Shown here one piece after another: positions 1 to 8,074 of a stretch of DNA of 64,000 bases. The DNA is from Microbacterium sp. LKL04. Lineage in GTDB: Bacteria > Actinomycetota > Actinomycetes > Actinomycetales > Microbacteriaceae. Positions within the stretch are counted from its first letter, which is position 1, and each line of letters starts with the position of its first letter. A program made the translations under genes and the position numbers. The stretch spans positions 806,001 through 870,000 of the forward strand of contig NZ_LT627736.1 in assembly GCF_900102005.1 (NCBI RefSeq), given 5' to 3'. The notes under the pieces are model-generated. The model did not search any database. It was given only the letters and a program-made list of their open reading frames with translations, and was not told where the DNA came from.

Positions 1-486
1 GTACTCGGCGGCGACCACCGGCATCCGCGTCTTCCACGTGGCATGCGTGCGCATCTCCCACCGGAGGATGTGACCGGGGTCGCGGAAGACGGTCCGCAGC
101 GGCGGCTCGACGTTGCCGTTCCAGAGTCGCTCGCGACGGATGCGGCGGAGCAGCGTGCGGCGGAGCAGCCGCGCGCGGGCGATGCGGCGCGGCAGGTCGA
201 GCCAGACGGCGAGGTCGGCGCGCTCCCCGAGGATCTGTCCGCCGCCGGAACCGAAGTAGTTCCACTCCGACACCCACCGCTCCCCGTCCGCCACGCGGCG
301 GACGTCGCTCAAGAACTCGGGTCGGGTCGTCCACCCGGGACCGTGGAAGAGCGAGTCGAGCTCGGTGTACTCGAGCTCCCACAGCTCCGCCAGCCGCCGA
401 GCCAGCGTCGACTTGCCGACGCCCGTGGTCCCGGCGATCACGACGCGCTGCGGGCGGAACGGGAGCGGGTCGTCGGCCGAGAGCAT
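1..486 (-). CDS. AAA/P-loop small-molecule kinase-like protein (FlaR/adenylate-kinase-like), 3' end outside window
   Basis: The reading frame is open from an ATG at 486 to the window edge (162 codons), so the C terminus is missing. Near the N terminus it has a Walker A loop GTTGVGKST. A region reading LDSLFHGPGW then WVSEWNYF follows, and then a WLDLPRRIARARLLRRT segment. This order (P-loop, acceptor-site Asp, conserved Trp/Tyr region, Arg-rich LID-like helix) is typical of the small adenylate-kinase-like proteins often annotated as DNA topology modulation protein FlaR. The substrate is unknown. A -10 element lies exactly six bases before the ATG, so the mRNA is probably leaderless. The gene is divergent from the FrnE gene. 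The family call is fairly sure; the function is not. Confidence 0.75.
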   Translation of the reverse strand, partial: MLSADDPLPFRPQRVVIAGTTGVGKSTLARRLAELWELEYTELDSLFHGPGWTTRPEFLSDVRRVADGERWVSEWNYFGSGGGQILGERADLAVWLDLPRRIARARLLRRTLLRRIRRERLWNGNVEPPLRTVFRDPGHILRWEMRTHATWKTRMPVVAAEY

Positions 487-492
487 CCCGTC

Positions 493-498
493 AGCCTA
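493..498 (-). promoter_or_regulatory. -10 element (TAGGCT) of a probably leaderless promoter
   Basis: TAGGCT on the minus strand is followed by exactly six bases and then the ATG at 486, which puts the expected transcription start on or next to the start codon. No clear -35 is seen. Confidence 0.5.
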
Positions 499-509
499 GG
501 AGCGCACAA

Positions 510-537
510 GGGAATAGCGCGAGGGCGAATGCGCGTT
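510..537 (+). promoter_or_regulatory. SigR/SigH-type promoter before the FrnE gene
   Basis: GGGAAT at 510-515 and GTT at 535-537 are separated by 19 bases. This matches the known actinobacterial thiol-oxidative-stress sigma consensus GGAAT-N18/19-GTT. Transcription would start around 543-547, on the GTG start codon. It would also exclude the ATG at 529, which lies inside the promoter. Confidence 0.55.
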
Positions 538-546
538 GCAGCAGGT

Positions 547-1224
547 GTGACGGAACCCATCAAGATCGACGTGTGGAGCGACATCGCCTGCCCGTGGTGC
601 TACATCGGAAAGCGCAACCTCGAGACCGGGCTGGCGGAGACGGCTGCAGACGCCGACGCCCCCCGCGTGGAGGTGACCTTCCACTCGTACGAGTTGTCCC
701 CGGACACCCCCGTCGACTTCGACGGAACCGAGATCGACTTCCTCTCCGAGTACAAGGGGATGCCGGCCGACCAGGTGCAGCAGATGCTCGACCGTGTGAC
801 CGGCGTCGCCGCCGACGCCGGACTCGGCTACCGCTTCGACATCCTGAAGCACACCAACACGGTCAAGGCCCACGAGCTGCTGCACTTCGCGAAGGAGCAG
901 GGTCTCCAGAAGGAGATGACCGAGCGCCTCATGTCGGCGTACTTCACCGAGGGCCGTCACGTCGGGAAGATCGATGACCTCGTCGCCCTCGCCGCTGAGG
1001 CGGGTCTCGACCCCGACCAAACGCGCGACGCGCTGGATTCTGGTCGCTACCTCGAGGCGGTGCGCGCCGACCAAGCACAGGCACAGGCTTACGGCATCCA
1101 AGGCGTTCCGTTCTTCGTCATCGACGGCAAGTACGGCGTGAGCGGTGCGCAGCCTCCCGCGGCGTTCGCGCAGATCGCCCGCCAGGTGTGGGCCGAGCGC
1201 GCCGAGGCGCCCGCCGCGAGCTGA
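547..1224 (+). CDS. DsbA-family oxidoreductase, FrnE type
   Basis: A 225-residue thioredoxin-fold protein with the active-site motif CPWC at residues 15-18 (DIACPWCYIGKRN), a central helical insertion, and the cis-Pro region GVPFFVIDGKYGVSGAQ near the C terminus. These mark the FrnE branch of the DsbA family, cytoplasmic thiol oxidoreductases linked to disulfide stress and to polyketide tailoring in streptomycetes. No signal peptide is visible, so a cytoplasmic place is expected. I use the GTG at 547 because a SigR-like promoter ends at 537. An ATG at 529 in frame would fall within that promoter. The gene ends at a strong hairpin shared with the convergent glutathione peroxidase gene, so two thiol-redox genes sit side by side. 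Confidence 0.88.
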   Translation: MTEPIKIDVWSDIACPWCYIGKRNLETGLAETAADADAPRVEVTFHSYELSPDTPVDFDGTEIDFLSEYKGMPADQVQQMLDRVTGVAADAGLGYRFDILKHTNTVKAHELLHFAKEQGLQKEMTERLMSAYFTEGRHVGKIDDLVALAAEAGLDPDQTRDALDSGRYLEAVRADQAQAQAYGIQGVPFFVIDGKYGVSGAQPPAAFAQIARQVWAERAEAPAAS

Positions 1225-1241
1225 TCTCTTCTCCTACGACA

Positions 1242-1273
1242 AAGGCCGCATCCCGGATCGGGGATGCGGCCTT
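1242..1273. terminator. Bidirectional hairpin terminator
   Basis: A 13-bp perfect stem (1242-1254 with 1261-1273) closes a 6-base loop between the convergent FrnE and glutathione peroxidase genes. The stem begins AAGG and ends CCTT, so A/T pairs flank it in both directions. Confidence 0.85.
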
Positions 1274-1291
1274 CGTCGTTCGTGCGAGTTA

Positions 1292-1786
1292 TCAGGCGAG
1301 GGCCTTCTCGATCGCCGAGATCACCTCGGGCTCGTTCGGCTTGGTCTGCGGGCGGAAGCGGTGCAGCTCGCCGTCACGGGTCACGAGGAACTTCTCGAAG
1401 TTCCACATCACCGGTCCCTTGGCACGCTCGGCGTTCGGGGACTTCTTCAGCGCCTTGTAGAGCGGAGCGGCGTGCGAACCGTTGACGCGCACCTTGTCCA
1501 TGATGGGGAACGTGATGCCCCAATTGACGGCGCAGTAGTCGAGGATCTCCTCCATCGACCCCGGCTCCTGGCCCATGAACTGGTTGCAGGGGAAGCCGAT
1601 GACCTGCAGGCCCTGGTCGCCGTACTGCTTCTGCAGCTCCTCGAGCTGCTCGTACTGGGGAGCCAGCCCGCACTTCGACGCGACGTTCACGATGAGGAAC
1701 GCCTTGTCTCCGAAGTCGCCGAGGGTCGCCTCCTTCCCGTCTGCGGTGGTGAACGGGATCTCTCGCAGGGAGGAGGTTTCGGTCAT
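1292..1786 (-). CDS. Glutathione peroxidase family thiol peroxidase
   Basis: 164 residues, full length for a bacterial GPx. The peroxidatic cysteine is Cys39 in NVASKCGL, in place of selenocysteine. GFPCNQFMGQEPG and a WNFEKFLV block supply the other Cys and the Gln/Trp/Asn of the catalytic tetrad. Cys-type enzymes of this family generally reduce peroxides using thioredoxin or mycothiol-linked systems rather than glutathione. That is likely here, since actinobacteria lack glutathione as a rule; it is an inference. The ATG at 1786 lies six bases from a TATCGT -10 element. The gene is convergent with the FrnE oxidoreductase gene and divergent from dus. Confidence 0.93.
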   Translation of the reverse strand: MTETSSLREIPFTTADGKEATLGDFGDKAFLIVNVASKCGLAPQYEQLEELQKQYGDQGLQVIGFPCNQFMGQEPGSMEEILDYCAVNWGITFPIMDKVRVNGSHAAPLYKALKKSPNAERAKGPVMWNFEKFLVTRDGELHRFRPQTKPNEPEVISAIEKALA

Positions 1787-1792
1787 GTGTCC

Positions 1793-1798
1793 ACGATA
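1793..1798 (-). promoter_or_regulatory. -10 element (TATCGT) of a probably leaderless promoter for the peroxidase
   Basis: TATCGT on the minus strand is followed by exactly six bases and the ATG at 1786, the spacing expected for a leaderless transcript. Confidence 0.5.
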
Positions 1799-1849
1799 GG
1801 ACTCGCGCAGATGCCCGATGCGCTCGCCGTCTGGGAGAATGTGAAGGAT

Positions 1850-3010
1850 ATGTCGACGACCCTCGCTCCGCCCGCGCCGCTGCGCATCGGGCCCATCACC
1901 CTCGACGCGCCCGTCGTGCTGGCGCCGATGGCGGGCATCACCAACACCGCCTTCCGACGCCTGTGCCGCGAGTACGGTGCCGGCCTCTATGTGAGCGAGA
2001 TGATCACCACTCGCGCGCTCGTCGAGCGGAACGCCACGACCATGCGCTTGATCCGCCACCACGAGTCCGAGACCCCGCGCTCGATCCAGCTCTACGGCGT
2101 CGACCCGGCCACCGTCGAGGCTGCCGTCCGGATCATCGTCGAAGAGGACCACGCGGATCACGTCGACCTCAATTTCGGCTGCCCGGTCCCGAAGGTGACC
2201 CGCAAGGGCGGCGGCGCGGCCCTGCCGTGGAAGACGGAACTGTTCCGCGAGATCGTCGAGCGCGCCGCGAAAGCCGCAGGTTCCGTCCCGCTGACCGTGA
2301 AGATGCGCAAGGGCATCGACTCGGACCACCTGACCTACCTCGAGGCCGGTCGGATCGCCGAGGGCGCCGGTGTCGCCGCCGTCGCGCTGCACGCCCGGAC
2401 GGCGTCCGAGTTCTACTCGGGGCACGCCGACTGGTCCGCGATCGCGAAGCTGAAGGAGACGGTGACGAGCGTCCCCGTCCTCGGCAACGGCGACATCTGG
2501 TCGGCGGAGGACGCGCGCCGGATGATGGCCGAGACCGGCTGCGACGGTGTCGTCGTCGGACGTGGATGCCTTGGCCGCCCCTGGCTCTTCGGTGACCTGG
2601 CGCGCGAGCTCGGCACCGGTCACGCCGCCGCTCCGGTCGACGCGACGCTCGGGTTCGTCGCGGCCGCCTTCCGACGCCACGCGGAGCTCCTGGTCGAGTT
2701 CTTCGAGAGCGAGGACCGCGGCTGCCGCGACATCCGCAAGCACGTCGCCTGGTACTTCAAGGGGTACCCGGTGGGCGGTGACCTCCGTGCGAAGCTCGCG
2801 ACGGTCTCCAGTCTCGAGGAGATCGACGAGCTGCTCGCGACCCTCGATCTCGAGGCGCCGTATCCCGGCGCGGCCGCCGAGGGCCAGCGCGGGCGTGCGG
2901 GAACGCCCAAGCGACCTGCGCTGCCCGACGGTTGGCTGGACTCGCGCGAGATCGGACATGCGGCATCCACCGCCCTCGCCGATGCGGAGCTCGACACCAG
3001 TGGCGGCTGA
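1850..3010 (+). CDS. dusB: tRNA-dihydrouridine synthase (DusB-like)
   Basis: 386 residues. The FMN-binding TIM barrel starts with APMAGITNTAFRRLC. The catalytic segment LNFGCPVPKVTRKGGGAAL holds the conserved Cys. KMRKGID, LHARTASEFYSG and the phosphate-binding VVVGRGCLGRPWLF follow in the usual order. The family reduces uridines in the tRNA D loop using NADPH and FMN. I chose the ATG at 1850 because homologous sequence starts there; in-frame codons upstream lack family similarity. The dgt gene starts 11 bases before this stop codon, and dnaG follows, so the three form one operon. The C-terminal about 60 residues are Ala/Gly/Pro-rich and less conserved. Confidence 0.93.
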   Translation: MSTTLAPPAPLRIGPITLDAPVVLAPMAGITNTAFRRLCREYGAGLYVSEMITTRALVERNATTMRLIRHHESETPRSIQLYGVDPATVEAAVRIIVEEDHADHVDLNFGCPVPKVTRKGGGAALPWKTELFREIVERAAKAAGSVPLTVKMRKGIDSDHLTYLEAGRIAEGAGVAAVALHARTASEFYSGHADWSAIAKLKETVTSVPVLGNGDIWSAEDARRMMAETGCDGVVVGRGCLGRPWLFGDLARELGTGHAAAPVDATLGFVAAAFRRHAELLVEFFESEDRGCRDIRKHVAWYFKGYPVGGDLRAKLATVSSLEEIDELLATLDLEAPYPGAAAEGQRGRAGTPKRPALPDGWLDSREIGHAASTALADAELDTSGG

Positions 3011-4379
3011 GGCGGTGACCGGCGCGAGCGTGGGTATCGCCGCCGGACGTCCCACGGGCTACGACGACCACGACGCCGAGCGGTTCCATCCTGAGAAGCA
3101 CCGTTCCCTCCGCGACGGTTTCGCGCGTGACCGGGCGCGAGTTCTGCACTCCGCCGGATTCCGTCGCCTAGCCGCGAAGACCCAGGTGCTGAGCCCGGCG
3201 AGTCCCGACGACTTCGCGCGCAACCGACTGACGCACTCGCTCGAGGTCGCGCAGGTCGGCCGCGAACTCGCGATCGCGCTCGAGCTCTCGCCCGACGTGG
3301 TCGACACCGCCTGCCTGAGCCACGACCTCGGGCATCCGCCCTTCGGACACAACGGCGAGCGAGCACTCAACGAGTGGGCTGAGGACATCGGCGGCTTCGA
3401 GGGCAACGCGCAGTCGCTGCGCATCCTCGCGCGGCTGGAGCCCAAGGTCGTCGACGACGACGGCGAGAGCTTCGGCCTCAACCTGACCCGCGCGAGCCTC
3501 GATGCGACGTGCAAGTACCCGTGGACGGCCGATCACGCCATCCCCGATCCGGGCGGGCGGCAGAAGTTCGGTGTGTACGCCGAGGACGAGGCGATCTTCC
3601 ACTGGATGCGGCAGGGTGCGCCCGGCCGGGTGCGGTGCATCGAGGCCGAGGTCATGGATCTCTCCGACGACATCGCCTACTCGGTGCACGATTTCGAGGA
3701 TGCGGTGCTCAACGGGTATCTCGACCCTCGGCGCCTCGCGGACAGCCGCGAGCGCGAGTCGCTGCTGACGGCGATCCAGGCGTGGGTGGGCCTCGGCTTC
3801 AGCCGTGACGAGCTCGCCGATGCGCTCTACCGTCTGGTGCGCCTGCCGGAGTGGATGACGGAGTTCGACGGGACGCGCGCGTCGGTCGCACGCCTCAAGA
3901 ACCTGACCTCGGACTTCATCGGCCGCTTCGCGCGGGCCGCGACCGCCGCGACGCGTGAGCACTACGACACCCCCGCACTGACGCGCTACCGCGGTCGGAT
4001 GATCGTGCCGCGCGTCATCGAAGCCGAAATGGCGGTCCTGAAGGGAACGATCGGCGCGTTCGTCGTGTCGATCGACGGTCGCAAGGGTCTCTACAAGGAG
4101 CAGCGTCGGGTATTGAAGCGGCTTGCGTCGGCCCTGCTGGAGCGTCCCGAACACCTCGACCGGATCCACGCTGTCGACTTCGCCGCGGCGCAGACGGATG
4201 CCGAGCGCAAGCGGGTCGTCGTCGACCAGGTAGCGACGTTGACCGACCGGTTCGCCATCGAATGGCACTCCGCGCTGGTGGGTCCTGTCGACCTGCGCGA
4301 ACTCGGCCTGTGGCCCGCGGGCTCGCGTGTCGCCGCGAACCCCGGGTACGCGCTGCCCGAACCGATCGAAGGTCTCTGA
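3000..4379 (+). CDS. dgt: Deoxyguanosinetriphosphate triphosphohydrolase-like protein
   Basis: 459 residues from a GTG at 3000. This is an HD-domain dNTPase: RNRLTHSLEVAQVGRE carries His79, SHDLGHPPFGHNGE carries the His108-Asp109 pair, and MDLSDDIAYSVHDFED supplies the last metal Asp. The family hydrolyses dNTPs to deoxynucleosides and triphosphate and so affects dNTP pools. The GTG at 3000 overlaps the dus stop. An in-frame GTG at 3015, preceded by CTGAGG, is a real alternative that shortens the protein by five residues. The stop overlaps the dnaG start by one base. Dgt next to DnaG primase is common in actinobacteria and couples nucleotide supply to replication. Confidence 0.93.
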   Translation: MAAEAVTGASVGIAAGRPTGYDDHDAERFHPEKHRSLRDGFARDRARVLHSAGFRRLAAKTQVLSPASPDDFARNRLTHSLEVAQVGRELAIALELSPDVVDTACLSHDLGHPPFGHNGERALNEWAEDIGGFEGNAQSLRILARLEPKVVDDDGESFGLNLTRASLDATCKYPWTADHAIPDPGGRQKFGVYAEDEAIFHWMRQGAPGRVRCIEAEVMDLSDDIAYSVHDFEDAVLNGYLDPRRLADSRERESLLTAIQAWVGLGFSRDELADALYRLVRLPEWMTEFDGTRASVARLKNLTSDFIGRFARAATAATREHYDTPALTRYRGRMIVPRVIEAEMAVLKGTIGAFVVSIDGRKGLYKEQRRVLKRLASALLERPEHLDRIHAVDFAAAQTDAERKRVVVDQVATLTDRFAIEWHSALVGPVDLRELGLWPAGSRVAANPGYALPEPIEGL

Positions 4380-6229
4380 TGGCTCGCATCCGTCAGGCTG
4401 ACGTCGACGAGGTGAAGGCGCGCACCAACATCGTCGACATCGTCGGTGAGCGGGTCGCGCTGAAGTCCGCCGGCGTCGGCTCGATGAAGGGGCTCTGCCC
4501 GTTCCACGATGAGCGGAGCCCGAGCTTCAACGTCAGGCCTCAGGCGGGGTACTACCACTGCTTCGGATGCGGCGAATCGGGTGACGTCTATTCGTTCCTG
4601 CGCAACATGGACCACCTGACGTTCACGGAGGCCGTCGAGCGTTTGGCCGCGCGCATCGGCTACCAGCTGCACTACGAGGACGGCGGCGCCGCGCCCGAGA
4701 CGAGCGGTCGCACGCGCCTTTACCAGGCGAACACCGCGGCGGCCGAGTACTTCCGTTCGCAGCTGGCGACGGCTGAGGCGGATGCCGGGCGTCGCTTCCT
4801 CGGCGAGCGGGGTTTCGACGCCGGGGCCGCCGCGCACTTCGGGGTCGGGTACGCGCCCAAGGGCTGGAACAACATGCGCGACGCGCTCCGCGCCCAGGGG
4901 TTCAGCGACGAGGAGCTTGCGACGGCGGGTCTCGTCTCACAGGGGCAGCGCGGCGTGTACGACCGGTTCCGAGGTCGCGTCGTCTGGCCCATCCGCGACC
5001 TGACCGGGCAGACGATCGGCTTCGGTGCCCGCAAGCTCTACGACGACGACCAGGGCCCGAAGTACCTGAACACCCCCGAGACGCCGATCTACAAGAAGGC
5101 GCAGGTCCTGTACGGCCTCGACCTCGCGAAGAAGGACGTGTCGCGGTCTCACCGCGTCGTGGTCGTCGAGGGCTACACGGACGTCATGGCGTGCCATCTC
5201 GCCGGCATCACGACGGCCATCGCCACCTGCGGGACGGCATTCGGCTCGGACCACATCACGGTGCTCCGTCGGGTCATGGGCGATGACAGCGCGGCCGGCG
5301 AAGTGATCTTCACCTTCGACCCGGATGCCGCGGGCCAGAAGGCGGCACTGCGCGCCTTCGCCGATGAGAAGCGATTCGCCGCTCAGACGTACGTGGCCGT
5401 CGCGCCGGACGGCCTGGATCCCTGCGACCTGCGATTGAACCGGGGCGACGGTGCCGTGCGGGCGCTGATGGACGCGAAGGCTCCGATGTTCGAGTTCGTC
5501 ATCGACCAGAAGCTGGCGGGGTTCGACCTGCGCAGTGTCGAAGGTCGCGTCGGTGCGCTGCGCGCCGCCGCCCCGATCGTCGCCGAGATCCGCGACCCGT
5601 CGCTGCGGCCGGGATACACCCGCGTTCTGGCGCGCAAGCTCGGAATGGACCTGGGCGAGGTGACGCCGGCCGTAGAGCGGGCCGCGCGGGGCAGCCACGC
5701 GCCCCGCGAGCGCGGTCCCGCTCCGGCTGAGACACCGGACGAGGGTGCGGCCCCGGTCCGGGTGACGATGGCGAGTCTGCCGCGCACCGCGAGCGCGACC
5801 CTCGAGCGTGACGCGCTGATGGGCGTGCTGCAGTACGGGCATGTCTTGGATGCCGGTGAGGTGGATGCGGCGCTCCAGATCCCCATGGAGCATCCCGCGC
5901 TCGAGGCGGTCCGACAGGCGGTCATCGCGCAGCCGGACCGGTCTCGTGTGGGGTGGTCGACGGCGGCGGTCGATGCGACGCGTGAGCCGTACCGGGGACT
6001 CGCCGCGGAGCTGCTGACCTCGTCTTTCCCGGCCCTGACGGAGATCGAAGCGAAGACGTCCGCGCGCGCGATGTGCCGGCGCCTACGGCTCCGCGCGATG
6101 GATCGCGAGAAGGCCGAGTTGCTCGGCGAGGTTCAGCGTGTATCCGCGGAGTCGGAGCAGGGTCGGGCTGTCCGCGTTGCTCTCCGCGACCTCGATCAGC
6201 GACGGCGGACGCTGGCCGACTCGATCTGA
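4379..6229 (+). CDS. dnaG: DNA primase
   Basis: 616 residues. The N-terminal CHC2 zinc-binding domain shows Cys40, His43, Cys61 and Cys64 (CPFHDERSPSF and YHCFGCGESGDV). The Toprim catalytic core follows, with VVVVEGYTDVMA (catalytic Glu) and FTFDPDAAGQKAA (metal Asp pair). The C-terminal part is helical and would bind the DnaB helicase. DnaG makes RNA primers for DNA replication. Translation is coupled to dgt through a one-base overlap (TGATG). The end of the gene faces the convergent HNH gene with about 77 bases between, in which I see no strong terminator. Confidence 0.97.
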   Translation: MARIRQADVDEVKARTNIVDIVGERVALKSAGVGSMKGLCPFHDERSPSFNVRPQAGYYHCFGCGESGDVYSFLRNMDHLTFTEAVERLAARIGYQLHYEDGGAAPETSGRTRLYQANTAAAEYFRSQLATAEADAGRRFLGERGFDAGAAAHFGVGYAPKGWNNMRDALRAQGFSDEELATAGLVSQGQRGVYDRFRGRVVWPIRDLTGQTIGFGARKLYDDDQGPKYLNTPETPIYKKAQVLYGLDLAKKDVSRSHRVVVVEGYTDVMACHLAGITTAIATCGTAFGSDHITVLRRVMGDDSAAGEVIFTFDPDAAGQKAALRAFADEKRFAAQTYVAVAPDGLDPCDLRLNRGDGAVRALMDAKAPMFEFVIDQKLAGFDLRSVEGRVGALRAAAPIVAEIRDPSLRPGYTRVLARKLGMDLGEVTPAVERAARGSHAPRERGPAPAETPDEGAAPVRVTMASLPRTASATLERDALMGVLQYGHVLDAGEVDAALQIPMEHPALEAVRQAVIAQPDRSRVGWSTAAVDATREPYRGLAAELLTSSFPALTEIEAKTSARAMCRRLRLRAMDREKAELLGEVQRVSAESEQGRAVRVALRDLDQRRRTLADSI

Positions 6230-6306
6230 CCCTCGAAGTCCCCGAGGTTGTCGGCACGAGGGACTCGAGCACTGAGGGTGCGCGGTCTCTCGGAAGGGCA
6301 CGGCGG

Positions 6307-7002
6307 TCAGGACGGAGCCGGGTCTCCGGGTTGTGCTGGGGCAGGCATGAAGGCGACGGCCGGCGTGGGTGCGTCTTCTCGATAGGTCCTGCCGAGGGGT
6401 GAGGTCCAATCCAGGACTCCACCCTGGACTTGTCGAACGCGCCAGGCGGTGAACTGATTCATCGAGTGATGCCGTTGGCACAGGTGGGCGAGGTTGGAGA
6501 GTGCGGTCTTGCCGCCGAGGGCGTGGCCGTGGGTGTGGTCGATCTCACCCCGAACCCGGTTCGGCGTCTGGCGGTCGCATCGTTCGATCGCGATCGCTTC
6601 GAACTGCGCCCACATCTCTCCAGGCAAGTTCAATCCGGCGTCGACGATCGCTTTGACGTGTCCCTGGACGATCCGCCCGGCCTCCCATGCGGCCACCGAA
6701 GCGGGGAATACTTCGATGATCGTCCGAGCCTCGCCGATCCGACGTTGAACGGGCCGGTCGGTCATCCGCATCACTCCGGCGACCTCGGCCGAGATCGACC
6801 GCAGCACCATGTCGTGCACCTGGACTCTCGCGTTCCGAGGTGCGCCCTGCGCGTCCGCCAACCGCCCCACGGCAGCCAAGGCGCGGAGCTCACGAATCTT
6901 CACCCGGGCGAACTCGACCCCGATGTCTTCGACGTCCGCAACGATCCCCGCGGCGGCAGCCAGATATGCCTCATCATCGGGGCTTTCCATTACTTCCGTC
7001 AT
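6307..7002 (-). pseudogene. DUF222/13E12-type HNH endonuclease with a large in-frame internal deletion
   Basis: 231 residues, about half the usual 400-500 of this repeated Microbacteriaceae family. Residues 1-150 match the N-terminal DUF222 part and end in ERCDRQTPNRVR. The next residues, GEIDHTHGHALGG then NLAHLCQRHH, are the C-terminal HNH core. The central DUF222 section and the Cys pair that normally precedes the DH motif are absent. The join lies near 6545-6550 and keeps frame, so a short protein could still be made. The HNH His residues and the Asn remain, but without the zinc-ligating Cys pair and the middle domain, activity is doubtful. No RBS stands out. Confidence 0.7.
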
Positions 7003-7095
7003 GCCCGCACTCTTGCACCAGCCACGCACACCCCCGTTCGTACGTGGCCGGAGACAGCGGGGCTGAACTGGCATCGCGTGCCCGGAAGGATGAGG

Positions 7096-7872
7096 ATGGA
7101 TCGCATGCCTCGATTGACCGACGCGGATGCCGCGATCTTCTGTTCGGATCTGTCGATCGCCCGGCTCTCCGCCGACACCCGCGTCGTCGACGGAGTCTCT
7201 CTGCGGGTGTTGCCCGGTGAAACGGTCGCGGTCATGGGTGCGACAGGCTCGGGCAAGTCGAGCCTCGCGTCGGGTCTCGCGGGCGCGGACCACCGTGATC
7301 TCCGCGTCGTCGGCGGCACGGGCGAAGTCGCCGGGATCTCCCTGCGGGCCCGTGGTCGTGCACGCCGCATCCGCGGTTACCGGACGGGCCACCTGGCGCA
7401 GGGCGTCAACTCGGCGCTGCCGTCGAGGCTGACGATCTCCGAGATCGTGGCCGAACCCATCACGGCGCGCGATCGCCGTGTCAATGAGCGCGCGCTCGCC
7501 CTCCGCGTCGCCGCGCTCCTGGACGAGTTGCAGCTGCCCATCGGCGCCTCGGAGAAGTACCCCTACGAGCTCAGTTCGGGCATGCGTCAGCGCGTCGCGA
7601 TCGCCCGCAGCCTCGTCCTCGACCCGAAAGTGCTCATCGCCGACGAGCCGTATGCGAATCTCGACGTGGACGTCCGTCCCGCTGTCCGTGACGCCCTCCT
7701 GCGACGGACGGCGGAGGGCATGGCACTGCTGGTCGTGACGAACGAGAGGGAACTCGTCACCGATCTCGACGCGCAGGTTCTCGTGTTGCGCGCGGGGCAC
7801 CCGGTCGGCGTCGGGCGGACTCTGGACGCGGTTCTCTGGACCCCCGACGAGGCGACACGCATCGGCGGCTGA
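7096..7872 (+). CDS. ABC transporter ATP-binding protein, oligopeptide/nickel (DppD)-like, orphan
   Basis: 258 residues from the ATG at 7096. Walker A is GATGSGKSS (about residues 48-56). The signature is ELSSGMRQR, of the peptide-transporter type. Walker B is VLIADEP and the D-loop YANLD. The switch (H-loop) position reads LLVVTNERE, so the usual His is replaced by Asn; this would weaken hydrolysis in most ABC ATPases. No permease or binding-protein gene is adjacent. ATGs at 7090 and 7105 are alternatives; 7096 has AAGGA five bases before it. A degenerate or remnant importer subunit is possible, though the frame is intact. Confidence 0.8.
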   Translation: MDRMPRLTDADAAIFCSDLSIARLSADTRVVDGVSLRVLPGETVAVMGATGSGKSSLASGLAGADHRDLRVVGGTGEVAGISLRARGRARRIRGYRTGHLAQGVNSALPSRLTISEIVAEPITARDRRVNERALALRVAALLDELQLPIGASEKYPYELSSGMRQRVAIARSLVLDPKVLIADEPYANLDVDVRPAVRDALLRRTAEGMALLVVTNERELVTDLDAQVLVLRAGHPVGVGRTLDAVLWTPDEATRIGG

Positions 7873-7898
7873 TGTCACGAGCACCCCTCCGGCTTTGC

Positions 7899-7904
7899 TA
7901 CGAT
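7899..7904 (+). promoter_or_regulatory. Probable -10 element (TACGAT) for tRNA-Asn
   Basis: TACGAT lies 29 bases before the tRNA 5' end, downstream of the ABC ATPase stop. No convincing -35 is seen. Confidence 0.35.
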
Positions 7905-7933
7905 TGTGTGGTTGCCCGGCGACGGGCGGCTGA

Positions 7934-8009
7934 TCCTCGGTAGCTCAATTGGCAGAGCAATCGGCTGTTAACCGATAGGTTCTTGGTTCGAGTCCAAGCC
8001 GGGGAGCCA
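7934..8009 (+). tRNA. tRNA-Asn (anticodon GTT)
   Basis: 76 nt with the CCA end encoded. Acceptor TCCTCGG (7934-7940) pairs with CCGGGGA (7999-8005), with one G-T pair. The anticodon stem ATCGG/CCGAT frames the loop CTGTTAA with GTT at 7967-7969. The T arm has the usual GGTTCGAGTCC core. Confidence 0.96.
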
Positions 8010-8015
8010 ACGAAG

Positions 8016-8043
8016 AGCCCGGACCTCGAAAGGTCCGGGCTTT
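8016..8043 (+). terminator. Terminator after tRNA-Asn
   Basis: An 11-bp perfect stem (8016-8026 with 8031-8041) with a CGAA tetraloop is followed by T residues, seven bases after the tRNA. Confidence 0.85.
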
Positions 8044-8074
8044 CGTCGTTCGACGACAGCCGCTGCCTCTGCGG

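Noticed and set aside
43..546. N-terminal extension of the FrnE frame
   Set aside because: The frame is open by chance opposite the kinase gene; homology begins at 547 and a promoter lies at 510-537.
7945..8074. C-terminal extension of the unshifted PH-like frame
   Set aside because: It runs through the terminator and tRNA-Asn and encodes no family sequence; the -1 frame gives the sensible ending.
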